Part shown: positions 6,077-12,545 of the stretch, in pieces
Position numbering within the stretch: position 1 is the stretch's first letter
Layout: every line of letters begins with the position of its first letter
Assembly: GCA_011620845.1 (NCBI GenBank)
Contig: WOYJ01000016.1
Location: forward strand, 1-12,943
Length of the DNA stretch: 12,943 bases
Direction of reading: 5' to 3'
DNA from: Methanobacteriaceae archaeon
Lineage (GTDB): Archaea > Methanobacteriota > Methanobacteria > Methanobacteriales > Methanobacteriaceae
Program-made: the position numbers and the translations under genes
Notes under the pieces: generated by a model
Told to the model about the DNA's origin: nothing
Databases searched by the model: none
Seen by the model: the letters and a program-made list of their open reading frames with translations, nothing else

Positions 6077-6745
6077 ATGGCGAGAAAATTGTCATATAAA
6101 AATTTAAAGGAAAAAGAAAAAGAAGAAAGGCGTGAATACATAATCGACGCTGCAGAGAAATTATTCCTGGATAAAGGATATGAAAACGTTACTATGGGCG
6201 ATATAGCAGAGGTAGTAGGAGTAAACCGGACAACCCTCTATCTCTATTTTAAGAACAAGGACACTCTCTACTTCGCCGTGCTCCTGCGCGGTCTAAATCT
6301 CATGAGAGGAACTTTCCAGAATGCAGTTCAAGAGGATCAAAATGGGCTGGAAAGGCTCATCTCACTGTGTCAGGCCTTCTTCGACTATTACCAGAAATAC
6401 CAGGGATATTACCGTGAGTTAAGTTACATGCGGGCTGTGAATTTTGATGCAGGCCAGATAGAAAATGCAGACCAGCACGTCATGGTGGTAGGGGAGCTCA
6501 TGAATGCCCTGAGTGACTCCATTAAAATGGGGATAGAAGACGGCAGTATGAAAAAGAACCTAAAACCAATGGAAACAGCAGTTTTAGTGGTGAATTGCTG
6601 TGAAAAACTCGTAAACCCTGGTTTGGACATGTTAGGATTTTTAAAGATGCACAAAATATCACCTGATCAGTATAAGGAATACTCTTTTGATCTTCTAATA
6701 TCCACCATTCAAAGAGAAACAACCCAGGAGGGTAAAGATGGATAA
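6077..6745 (+). CDS. TetR/AcrR family transcriptional regulator
   Basis: This 222-aa protein has the TetR N-terminal helix-turn-helix. The first helix REYIIDAAEKLFLDKG covers about 19-34. Then comes VTMGDIAEVVGVNRTTLYLYF (38-58), with YLYFKNKDTLYFAVL completing the domain. The helical C-terminal ligand or dimer domain (about 75-215) has no diagnostic motif, so the inducer is unknown. It probably represses its own promoter through the dyad at 6002-6035, and perhaps the flavodoxin/ferredoxin remnant immediately downstream. No ribosome site is visible before ATG 6077. A charged Lys/Glu-rich N-terminal tail (KNLKEKEKEERRE) is longer than in many relatives. The gene ends QEGKDG, overlapping a short duplicated ribosome-site segment. 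Confidence 0.9.
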   Translation: MARKLSYKNLKEKEKEERREYIIDAAEKLFLDKGYENVTMGDIAEVVGVNRTTLYLYFKNKDTLYFAVLLRGLNLMRGTFQNAVQEDQNGLERLISLCQAFFDYYQKYQGYYRELSYMRAVNFDAGQIENADQHVMVVGELMNALSDSIKMGIEDGSMKKNLKPMETAVLVVNCCEKLVNPGLDMLGFLKMHKISPDQYKEYSFDLLISTIQRETTQEGKDG

Positions 6746-6776
6746 GATGAACCAGGAGGGTATAAAATGAATAATA
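6722..6776 (+). repeat. Short tandem duplication of the ribosome-site segment
   Basis: ACCCAGGAGGGTAAAG followed by ATGGATAAGATG (about 6722-6749) is followed directly by ACCAGGAGGGTATAAA with ATGAATAA (about 6751-6774). The duplication creates two GGAGG sites, each before an ATG: one leads a 10-codon frame ending at 6770, the other starts the EFR1 remnant at 6767. It probably once supported translational coupling from the TetR gene. Confidence 0.5.
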
Positions 6777-7568
6777 GAGAAATCTATTACTTTTCAGGCA
6801 CAGGCAACTCCTGGTGGTTGCCAGAGATATTACAGAAAGGCTTGATGGAGATTTAATACCTATACATTCCGTGGTAAATAAAGAAAAAATAACAACCGAT
6901 GCCGATGTAATCGGAATCGTATTCCCTGTTTACTATGTAGGACTGATCAATATTCCCCTTATTGTCCAGAGATTTACGAGTAAACTGGATGATATAGGTT
7001 ACAAGTATATCTTCGCAGTATGCACATATGGCGGTGGGGCTGGTCCTACTTTGACCATGCTGGATGAAATGATCAGGGCACGCGGCGGCAGGTTAAAAGC
7101 AGGTTTCGGGGTTCAGATGCCACAGAATGCCTTCAGTAAACCCTTTGAAAACAGAGAAAAGTTTTACAATAAATGGAAGGATAAAAAGCTCGACTCCATC
7201 TGTGAACATGTAAACCATAGAGACCTTCATTTCGACACCGATAACTTCTCTATGAAGATAGTGGGGACTATTCTATTACAGCTGATGAAAAATGAGTTTT
7301 TCAGACCCCTCTTTATAAAACCGATGAAAGAAACAGCAGAATTTTCCAACCAAAAGATTCAGATCTTACTGTTCGTGAAATTATACCCTTCATAGACCGG
7401 GGTTACCATACGGGTGGAAACTGCATGGGCTGCAAAACCTGCTCCAGAATCTGCCCGGTAAGCAACATCGAAATAGATGATAAGAAGCCAGTATGGAAGC
7501 ATCAGTGTGATCAGTTTGGTATTAATATCTTCTCATACATCTGGGTTCTTCAGCGACTTAAATTTTGA
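6767..7568 (+). pseudogene. EFR1-family flavodoxin/ferredoxin protein, frameshifted pseudogene
   Basis: From ATG 6767 (GGAGGG ribosome site) the frame reads MNNREIYYFSGTGNS, the FMN-phosphate loop of EFR1-type flavodoxins. One base is missing at about 6811; the next frame continues VVARDITERLDG and carries VIGIVFPVYYVGL and CTYGGGAG of the flavodoxin domain. A second shift at about 7335-7350 moves to a third frame. That frame encodes DLTVREIIPF, IDRGYHTGGNCMGC and KTCSRICPV, the first 4Fe-4S cluster (CxxCxxCxxxCP). The expected second cluster is degraded after WKHQCDQ, with several indels, and the frame ends at 7566-7568. The intact family transfers electrons in the cytoplasm. It lies in the TetR operon, so the regulator may have lost a target. 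A sequencing error could explain one shift but hardly the whole pattern. Confidence 0.8.
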
Positions 7569-7679
7569 TAAATAATTAAATTAATTAATATAGTTGTTTC
7601 TTTTATTTAGAATGAATCTGCTAATCTATGGGGGATGGTATTCTTTACAATTTAATATGGATGAATAATAAACTTTATC

Positions 7680-7698
7680 ATAGGAAAAGTTTTCCTAT
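7680..7698. promoter_or_regulatory. Perfect 19-bp palindrome upstream of the small membrane-protein gene
   Basis: ATAGGAAAA (7680-7688) and TTTTCCTAT (7690-7698) are exact reverse complements around one G. The site is 24 bases before the GTG start at 7723 and lies downstream of an AT-rich TATA-like stretch (AATAATAAA near 7665). It could be an operator at the transcript start or a hairpin in a short leader. Bases 7569-7679 hold no gene. Confidence 0.5.
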
Positions 7699-7722
7699 TA
7701 AAAATTTTTAGGAGGTGACTAA

Positions 7723-7974
7723 GTGGCATTTGACCCAACAACTTTACTGAACTTGATTTTTGCAGTGATAATACTGATCCTTGGTATATGGGTTTATCAG
7801 GCAAAGAAAATCATCCTGGCAATATTCGTGGCCATTGGCTTCGGACTTTTCGCCATCTCCCATCTGGCAACACTCCTGGGAGCCTCGAGTGGTGAAATTT
7901 CCATCATAGTAGTTAGGACCCTGGCTTACCTGGTGATTATATATGCCCTGGCCCGGGAAGCAATGAAAAAGTAA
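7723..7974 (+). CDS. Small membrane protein, three predicted helices
   Basis: The gene starts with GTG at 7723, directly after GGAGGTGACTAA, a very strong ribosome site. The 83-aa protein starts MAFDPTTLLN. Hydrophobic helices lie at about 9-25, 30-52 and 60-77, and the end is basic (AREAMKK). I do not recognise a named family; it resembles small archaeal membrane proteins of unknown function. It is 39 bases upstream of another small membrane protein reading in the same direction, so the two are likely one operon. The palindrome at 7680-7698 suggests regulation. The frame is intact. The plus-strand frame is preferred to the opposite-strand frame at 7926-8162, which is a shadow. Confidence 0.72.
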   Translation: MAFDPTTLLNLIFAVIILILGIWVYQAKKIILAIFVAIGFGLFAISHLATLLGASSGEISIIVVRTLAYLVIIYALAREAMKK

Positions 7975-8013
7975 TAGAAATAACCATACACTACAAATAA
8001 AAGAGGTGATATA

Positions 8014-8208
8014 GTAGCTGATGAAAAGGAAGAATCAGTATTTCCATGGGGAGGTGTCATTGGACCGGTAATTGGAGGGGTGATATTAATCCGGGGAGTA
8101 CTCTCTTCACTGTTTGGATGGAATATCTGGGAGTACTTCTGGGAGTTCCTAATCATTATCATAGGAATAATAATTATAATCGGAGCTATCTACAGAGCCA
8201 GAAAGTAA
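8014..8208 (+). CDS. Small two-helix membrane protein without a canonical start codon (GTA)
   Basis: The open frame encodes VADEKEESVFPWGGVIGPVI, then RGVLSSLFGWNIWEYFW, then a very hydrophobic helix and a basic tail YRARK, 64 codons in all. Two membrane helices are expected, at about 13-33 and 44-61. The W/F-rich centre followed by an Ile-rich helix resembles LiaF-type or DUF5668-like small membrane domains, but I cannot name the family. A ribosome site (AGAGGTGATATA) stands right before GTA, in the same arrangement as the upstream GTG GCA start at 7723 and the rubredoxin GTG start at 9450. A G-to-A change of a GTG start is the simplest explanation. No ATG, GTG or TTG in frame gives a sensible product. 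It is either translated from GTA, silenced, or miscalled at one base. Confidence 0.6.
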   Translation, partial: VADEKEESVFPWGGVIGPVIGGVILIRGVLSSLFGWNIWEYFWEFLIIIIGIIIIIGAIYRARK

Positions 8209-8228
8209 TGGACTTAAATTAGCAACCT

Positions 8229-8248
8229 TTATTTTTATTTAAAAATAA
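8229..8248 (+). terminator. AT hairpin followed by a T-run
   Basis: TTATTTTT and AAAAATAA (8 bp, perfect) flank a 4-base loop. A run of seven T's follows at about 8255-8261. This fits transcription stop after the small membrane-protein pair; archaeal stops depend mainly on the T-run. Confidence 0.5.
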
Positions 8249-8408
8249 TTCAAATTTTTTTCTTTCGGTTCTAAAAAAAATTAACTCCATTTTTTCTTTT
8301 TTATTTTAAAAAATTAAATTATAAACTATGATCTGGAAAAATTTAATTTTACTAATCAATAATTCCATAATAAAACAGTTTAATAACGTTAAAAGAACCT
8401 AAAAGAAG

Positions 8409-8537
8409 TAGGGTGCAATTTTTTAAGAATACTTTTTTTTTATAGTATTTTTTATTTATTATATTCTGTTTCTATTGAGGCGGTTAAACAATTTTTTTAA
8501 TAAAAAACTTTTCCCTATTCTTAAACCTTGCACCCTA
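8409..8537. mobile_element. MITE-like element with TA-flanked terminal inverted repeats
   Basis: The left end reads TAGGGTGCAATTTTTTAAGA with ATA after it (8409-8431). The right end, reverse-complemented (8516-8537), reads TAGGGTGCAAGGTTTAAGAA with TA after it. The arms agree at about 20 positions with one gap. Each arm begins with TA outside GGGTGCAA, as expected for insertion at a TA target by IS630/Tc1-type transposases. The 129-bp body is AT-rich and has no ORF, so it would be mobilised only in trans. The IS family is an inference from the TA flank. Confidence 0.6.
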
Positions 8538-8811
8538 AATGTATCTGTATTACCAACTACTATATATAGTTATGCCAGAAACAGGCCACAATGGGTTATA
8601 GATATTTTATGTGATAGGGGCGATGATTAGAACCTGTATGGATAATGAGGGATGTTCTTTAATTTATAGGAGAATGATGACTTTCATATATACCCAATAA
8701 TCCCTATTTATCCTATTACTAACTTATCCAACCTATTCTTGCCTTTAACGGTATGAGTCTATGTAAGATGAGGGGTAAAATTAATAATTCCTAGGGGTTA
8801 AAATTATAATC

Positions 8812-9267
8812 ATGGCCCCGTAAAGAAAGTCAGTATCGGAAATATCTGTACAAACCTGTTTTCACCAGGATGAGGGTTTTAATTATATTAAGCATATTAT
8901 TTATCGTAATCACCATTTATGAAGTGGTGGTGGCTGGTTTTAAAATCTTTCAAGTCATGGGCAGTATCTTAATAGGTTTTACTGGTCGGCATCGTCGTCA
9001 GCCGGAGGTACCACTTAAGCTGGGATAGTGAGAGCCAGCAGGTGGTAAGCAACATCGACTGGATCGGCGCTGTAATATTTTATCCTTTACATCATTTTCA
9101 TGATTGGTAGATCTGTAGTTGTGGGTTAATGGGTCCATGGAACTGCTTATTTCAGTATTATCTTCACCATCACAGCTGGAGTCATGATTGGAAGACTGGT
9201 GGGAACCAAACACACCATAAATAGAATAAGAGAAGATTTGAGAAAGATCAGGGAATCTTTGACTTGA
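8812..9267 (+). pseudogene. Four-helix membrane protein, decayed by frameshifts and a stop
   Basis: A single protein can be followed across the frames. It likely starts at ATG 8812 (MAP), breaks in the CCCC run at 8816-8819 and continues RKESQYRKYLYKPVFTRMRV. A hydrophobic helix LIILSILFIVITIYEVVVAG follows. A shift at the TTTT of about 8977-8980 leads to LVGIVVSRRYHLSWDSESQQ and VVSNIDWIGAVIF. Another at about 9077-9082 leads to ILYIIFMIGRSVVVG, a TAA stop at 9127-9129, then WVHGTAYFSIIFTITAG and the charged tail TINRIREDLRKIRESLT. The intact ancestor would be about 150 residues with four membrane helices and a cytoplasmic tail. I know no function. Three breaks lie at homopolymers, but the in-frame TAA does not. 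Confidence 0.7.
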
Positions 9268-9366
9268 TTTCCAATAATAAATTTGGTTAATTTTCTAGTA
9301 ATCACTTGGTACTCCTTGTCCTGCGATGTTCCAAAATATTTATTAATCAAGTAGGATATAAGATAT

Positions 9367-9390
9367 TTAGTTCTATAATATTAGAACTAA
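9367..9390. promoter_or_regulatory. 24-bp dyad over a TATA-like centre upstream of rubredoxin
   Basis: TTAGTTCTA (9367-9375) and TAGAACTAA (9382-9390) are perfect reverse complements around TAATAT. The centre reads TATAATA and may be the TATA box, which would put transcription about 25 bases downstream and leave a leader of about 48 bases. The layout is like the TetR promoter dyad, but the sequence differs, so a different regulator is expected. Confidence 0.5.
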
Positions 9391-9449
9391 TTTTAATTAG
9401 AATGTGAATTTACTAGCAAGCAAACATTCAGATTCTAGAGGTGATATAG

Positions 9450-9608
9450 GTGAAAAGATATAAATGTAAAGTCTGTGGCTATATATACGACCCTGAAACT
9501 GGCGAACCTCGAAGAGACACTCCCCCGGGAACTTCTTTTGATAAACTGGATGGTAAATGGCGCTGCCCCAAGTGCGGAGCTAACATCAATCGGTTTATAA
9601 AGATGTAA
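9450..9608 (+). CDS. Rubredoxin
   Basis: This 52-aa protein, MKRYKCKVCGYIYDPETGEP and on, has the two iron-binding cysteine pairs CxxC at residues 6-9 and CPKC at 39-42, with the classic YIYDPETG and WRCPKCGA signatures. It holds a single iron atom and carries single electrons in the cytoplasm, typically to oxygen- or peroxide-reducing enzymes in anaerobes; the partner here is not shown by the context. It begins with GTG directly after GAGGTGATATAG, a strong ribosome site. The spacing between the pairs (about 30 residues) and total length are typical, and all four cysteines are present. A T-run follows. It is separate from the divergent-side pseudogenes and probably single-gene. Confidence 0.95.
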   Translation: MKRYKCKVCGYIYDPETGEPRRDTPPGTSFDKLDGKWRCPKCGANINRFIKM

Positions 9609-9650
9609 CTTTCACGATAAAACCAGTTTATATATTATTTTAATTGTAAA

Positions 9651-9659
9651 TTTTTTTTT
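9651..9659 (+). terminator. T9 terminator after rubredoxin
   Basis: Nine consecutive T's lie 43 bases after the rubredoxin stop, the usual archaeal termination signal. Confidence 0.55.
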
Positions 9660-9661
9660 AA

Positions 9662-9696
9662 ATCTAAAAGTTAATTGAATATCTAAAAGTTAATTG
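9662..9696. repeat. Two-copy 16-base direct repeat
   Basis: ATCTAAAAGTTAATTG occurs at 9662-9677 and exactly again at 9681-9696, a 19-base period. It lies between convergent genes; no function is evident. Confidence 0.8.
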
Positions 9697-9717
9697 TAAA
9701 ATCAGTTTTTACCAATG

Positions 9718-10620
9718 TTAAAGTAATAAAATCAACATGGTAAGGGATACCATACTCAAAGCCGTGCTTAAAAATACACACGCTGCTGTAACTTTAACAT
9801 CCAGGTTGTAGGCAATGGCTAGGACCATGGTGAGCATCCCCGATGGCATTCCCGCCTGTACCACGGTTACCGAATAATTAAGTCCAGAGAGACCCAAAAT
9901 AGTGGCCAGGGCAATGGCTATTAGCGGTGAGATAACCAGTCGGATCACAGTGACAAAGGAGGCGAGATTGAAACGTTCCTTAACCTCCTTAAATTCCAGG
10001 GACAAACCCAGAGATAACATTATGAGGGGTATCGCCGCCCCGCTTAGATAATCCAGTATGTTGGGCACTATATTGCCCAGGGGTATATTTAGCAGGTTGG
10101 CCAGAATACCCAGTGTAATGGCGATAATTGAGGGGAAAAACACAGATTCCCGGAGGATATCCTGGAATTTACCTCCATAGACAAGTATCAACAACAAACC
10201 AAAGGAGATAAAGATGATAACACTGCCTATATCATAGAAAACTGCACTTACCATTCCAGCCCCACCGAAAACACCCAGTACTACAGGGTAACCCATAAAT
10301 CCACTGTTCAACATGGCTGAAGTGGTAACCAGAGTCCATTTGGTCTTCTTGGAATAATTCATTAAATGAGCGAAAATATAGGCTATAACACCGCAGACCA
10401 AACCCACCATTAAACAGATGAGCGTGATGGTCCCCAGAGTCGTGATGCCAGATAGATCTGCCCGGGACATGGCCAGAAAGATGAGGGATGGAATGGCAAT
10501 GTACACCACGATCTTGTTGAGGGTCTTGGCATCTTCCGGCCTTAAAAATTCCAGTCTACGGCATATATAGCCGATGAGAATCAGTACTACAATGGCTATG
10601 ATGGTTTCATAAGAGTTCAT
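9718..10620 (-). CDS. Auxin-efflux-carrier (AEC) family permease
   Basis: This 300-aa integral membrane protein has about ten hydrophobic helices arranged as two five-helix halves, the AEC/BASS-like fold. Family signatures visible are RRLEFLRPEDAKTLNKIVVY with IAIPSLIF at 21-48 and SAMLNSGFMGYPVVLGVFG at about 106-124. The C-terminal helix QAGMPSGMLTMVLA near 255-268 is followed by DVKVTAACVFLSTALSMVSL. AEC proteins export or import small organic acids such as malate, usually with protons or sodium; the substrate is not predictable here. The gene starts at ATG 10620, with a weak ribosome site and a TATAATAA-type box about 20 bases upstream on the minus strand, so the leader may be very short. 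The length and frame are normal. Confidence 0.88.
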   Translation of the reverse strand: MNSYETIIAIVVLILIGYICRRLEFLRPEDAKTLNKIVVYIAIPSLIFLAMSRADLSGITTLGTITLICLMVGLVCGVIAYIFAHLMNYSKKTKWTLVTTSAMLNSGFMGYPVVLGVFGGAGMVSAVFYDIGSVIIFISFGLLLILVYGGKFQDILRESVFFPSIIAITLGILANLLNIPLGNIVPNILDYLSGAAIPLIMLSLGLSLEFKEVKERFNLASFVTVIRLVISPLIAIALATILGLSGLNYSVTVVQAGMPSGMLTMVLAIAYNLDVKVTAACVFLSTALSMVSLTMLILLL

Positions 10621-10968
10621 GGTTATCCAGTTAATTATTATAGTCTAAGTGATAATTATAGTATAGTAAATGATTAAGGGATTTAGGAGGCCTATACTTT
10701 TATTTAGTAATCTAAAATTTTAGTAATCTATATTATGATGTGGTGAAATGGGGCTTTGTCAGAAACTTGGGGGTTTGGGTGTTGAAAACGTTTTTTTCTG
10801 ATTTAGGATTTGTTTTCTGATGTTTATTCGTGACATTGTGCCTTCTTTTTTTAATCTTCATTATTCTTTTTGATGTTTTTGGGGAAATGTTTTTTTGGAA
10901 TTTGTTTTCCAATTTATTTGATGTTGGTTCGATATTTGCATCTAACAGGTATGTGAAGAACGTTTTGA
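10621..10968. other. AEC promoter region and T-rich non-coding stretch
   Basis: About 348 bases contain the minus-strand promoter of the permease near 10635-10670. They also hold a direct repeat TTTAGTAATCTA at 10703-10714 and 10719-10730 (16-base period) and a T/G-rich plus-strand stretch. The plus frame from 10830 is low-complexity and hydrophobic. It looks like degraded DNA upstream of the nitroreductase remnant, not a gene. A small dyad TTGGAA-TTCCAA is at 10895-10912. Confidence 0.5.
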
Positions 10969-11265
10969 ATGATAAAACCCGCCTTCGGCCAGATATTTGC
11001 CGGGCACTCTGCGGTGACTTTCATCTGGACTGCCATACCCTATCGTATGGAGTGGAGGTATGGGCTGGATTCCCATAAGATAATAGCCATGGACGCTGGG
11101 CATGTAGGGCAGAACCTGTATTTGGCCTGTGAGGCCATTGGCGCTGGTACCTGCACCATTGGAGCATATGACCAGAAATACTTCGATGAATTACTACGCT
11201 TGGATGGTGAGGAGGAGTTCGTGATTTATTCCGCGCCGGTGGGTGAAATACAGGCTCATAAATAA
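10969..11265 (+). pseudogene. C-terminal remnant of a SagB-type nitroreductase
   Basis: Only about 98 residues remain: AFGQIFAGHSAVTFIWTAIP, then YRMEWRYGLDSHKIIAMDAG and HVGQNLYLACEAIGAGTCTI, ending VIYSAPVGEI. This is the C-terminal half of SagB/ThcOx-type nitroreductases, flavoenzymes that bind FMN across a dimer. The half includes the YRxxxRYG helix and the GHVGQNL segment. The N-terminal half, with much of the FMN site, is missing. The codon directly before ATG 10969 is a TGA stop, and no matching sequence was seen upstream in another frame. It has no ribosome site. The remnant is clean, with no internal stop, so the truncation may be recent or the fragment may still be expressed from chance starts. 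Confidence 0.75.
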
Positions 11266-11271
11266 CACTAG

Positions 11272-11345
11272 AAGATAGTTCTAAATTTAGGTATAGTAAG
11301 TTGTTAAACTATACTAAAAGATAGTTCTAAATTTAGGTATAGTAA
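11272..11345. repeat. 28-bp direct repeat pair with an intervening hairpin
   Basis: AAGATAGTTCTAAATTTAGG followed by TATAGTAA is found exactly at 11272-11299 and 11318-11345, a 46-base period. Between them, TATAGT of copy 1 and ACTATA (11309-11314), extended by CTAAA across a bulge, can form a stem. The block sits between the nitroreductase remnant and the convergent prenyltransferase and may act as a two-way terminator. Confidence 0.75.
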
Positions 11346-11373
11346 ACTATGGACATAGTTCCAATCCCTTATT

Positions 11374-12276
11374 TTAAATTATGAAAATGTAAACGTTCAT
11401 CAAAACAATAGATAGTACCAGGGCGTTCACATTCCTACTCACACTCTTATCCAACACATCTAAAGATGCTTTACGGGATAACAATGCCATAACCGCACTT
11501 ACCAGTGGGATGATGGATAAAAGAGCAACCAGCTGGAGATTTATGGGGTAGAATAGATCCTGGGGTAATATGAGGAAACTGGCACAAGCCAGTGCAGATG
11601 CGATGACCGTTAATATCAGTGCATTGGTCAGGCCAAAGCGCACTATGAAGGTGTTTTTACCCCCTTTTTTATCTGCTTCCCGGTCGGGTATCTCCACACT
11701 GAGTATGAAGAGAGTGTATAAGAGCATGACCGGTATAGAAAATAGTATGAACTCCAGGTTGATAACACTGGTCATGGCGGCAAATCCCAGCCCGGGTATT
11801 AAAAAACCACTGGCGATTGTGGCTATCTCTCCCCATCCCCTGTATGTTAACTTGACAGGAGGGGCGGCGTAGAACCACCCCAGTAAATTCCCGCAGATGG
11901 TTATGAGAAGGAACACCGGTGAATTAAACAGGTAACTGAACACCACTCCCAGAGACAGGGAAAATGCTATCATGGCCAGGGAGAAATTTCTGGCAAAACT
12001 CCTGAGTTCAGGATGGTTCAACAGTACCCCACTTCCCCCTGAAAACTGGGTGGGACTGGAATACTGATCCACTTCCACATCGAAGTAGTCGTTGCTGTAG
12101 TTAACCATCAGATGAGCCGGTAAGAGTACAGCGTATCCCAGTAAAAACCTCTCCCAGAAAAACTGGTTGAACAAGACAACCGCCAATAGAACCCCCAGCA
12201 GGTAGACTAGAAATCCAGCTACTATAAAATGCAAACGGCCCAGTTTAACTATGAGAATCAATTGTTGAAGTTTCAA
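11374..12276 (-). CDS. UbiA-family prenyltransferase (MenA-like)
   Basis: This 300-aa membrane protein has about nine helices and both aspartate-rich motifs: NDYFDVEVD at 62-70, and EIPDREADKKGGKNTF at 195-210, which bind Mg2+ and the prenyl diphosphate. YAAPPVKLTYRGWGE (136-150) is typical of MenA-like members. The enzyme should attach an isoprenoid chain to an aromatic or lipid acceptor in the membrane. Methanogens have several such enzymes, and the acceptor here is not clear (geranylgeranyl-glycerol-lipid and quinone-like routes are both possible in the family). Translation appears to start at TTG 12276. The nearest ribosome site GGGAG is 12 bases upstream, longer than usual, so the start is less certain than the gene. 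The frame is complete. Confidence 0.87.
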   Translation of the reverse strand: MKLQQLILIVKLGRLHFIVAGFLVYLLGVLLAVVLFNQFFWERFLLGYAVLLPAHLMVNYSNDYFDVEVDQYSSPTQFSGGSGVLLNHPELRSFARNFSLAMIAFSLSLGVVFSYLFNSPVFLLITICGNLLGWFYAAPPVKLTYRGWGEIATIASGFLIPGLGFAAMTSVINLEFILFSIPVMLLYTLFILSVEIPDREADKKGGKNTFIVRFGLTNALILTVIASALACASFLILPQDLFYPINLQLVALLSIIPLVSAVMALLSRKASLDVLDKSVSRNVNALVLSIVLMNVYIFII

Positions 12277-12356
12277 AACAAAAAAATTCTCCCTTCTTGG
12301 TGTAAAGTGTATTATTAATTTATGGATCTCAAACTAAAAAAAATTTCCTTACAAAT

Positions 12357-12473
12357 TTAACGTTCATCACTGGGGGTTTCATAAAGAGGGATAATATCAA
12401 GAAAGTGAAATCTAACCATCACACCGATAGGCGAACAACAACCAAGACCACCCCCGGATCCTTTACACTCCAT
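12357..12473 (-). CDS. Candidate 38-aa Cys/Gly-rich small protein
   Basis: The minus strand has an open frame from ATG 12473: MECKGSGGGLGCCSPIGVMV followed by RFHFLDIIPLYETPSDER, stop at 12357-12359. A TATAAATA box (12493-12500) lies about 24 bases upstream, the right distance for a leaderless or near-leaderless transcript. GGCGG just before the ATG is at best a weak ribosome site. Cys3, Cys12 and Cys13 and the Gly run could bind a metal, but no motif is diagnostic. It may be a real small protein or a chance frame; conservation in relatives would decide. Confidence 0.3.
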   Translation of the reverse strand: MECKGSGGGLGCCSPIGVMVRFHFLDIIPLYETPSDER

Positions 12474-12492
12474 AAAATGTCCGCCTGTAATT

Positions 12493-12500
12493 TATTTATA
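12493..12500 (-). promoter_or_regulatory. Minus-strand TATA box for the small ORF
   Basis: TATAAATA on the minus strand, centred 24 bases before ATG 12473. It may also serve as the promoter of the prenyltransferase if the two are transcribed together. Confidence 0.4.
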
Positions 12501-12545
12501 AGAAAATCCTGTTTTAAATGATGGGACAAACCCTGATCCCGGAAG

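Larger units (their letters stand above)
8209..8811. other. Long non-coding stretch with a MITE-like element
   Basis: About 600 bases contain no gene that I can support. It begins with a terminator hairpin (8229-8248) and A/T-rich DNA, includes the 129-bp inverted-repeat element at 8409-8537, and then has a palindromic CTATATATAG at about 8561-8570 flanked by AACTA and TAGTT. Downstream of 8580 I see only short frames. Confidence 0.6.

Noticed and set aside
7926..8162. Minus-strand 78-aa frame
   Set aside because: Opposite the two small membrane-protein genes, which have strong ribosome sites and membrane-helix patterns.
8998..9350. Minus-strand frames of 71 and 67 aa
   Set aside because: They run antisense to the reconstructed four-helix membrane pseudogene and show no domain features.
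9367..9390. MsvR-type redox operator
   Set aside because: The known MsvR sites have TTCG...CGAA arms; this dyad (TTAGTTCTA/TAGAACTAA) does not match.
10830..11078. Plus-strand 82-aa hydrophobic frame upstream of the nitroreductase remnant
   Set aside because: T-rich low-complexity DNA; its second half overlaps the remnant in the wrong frame.
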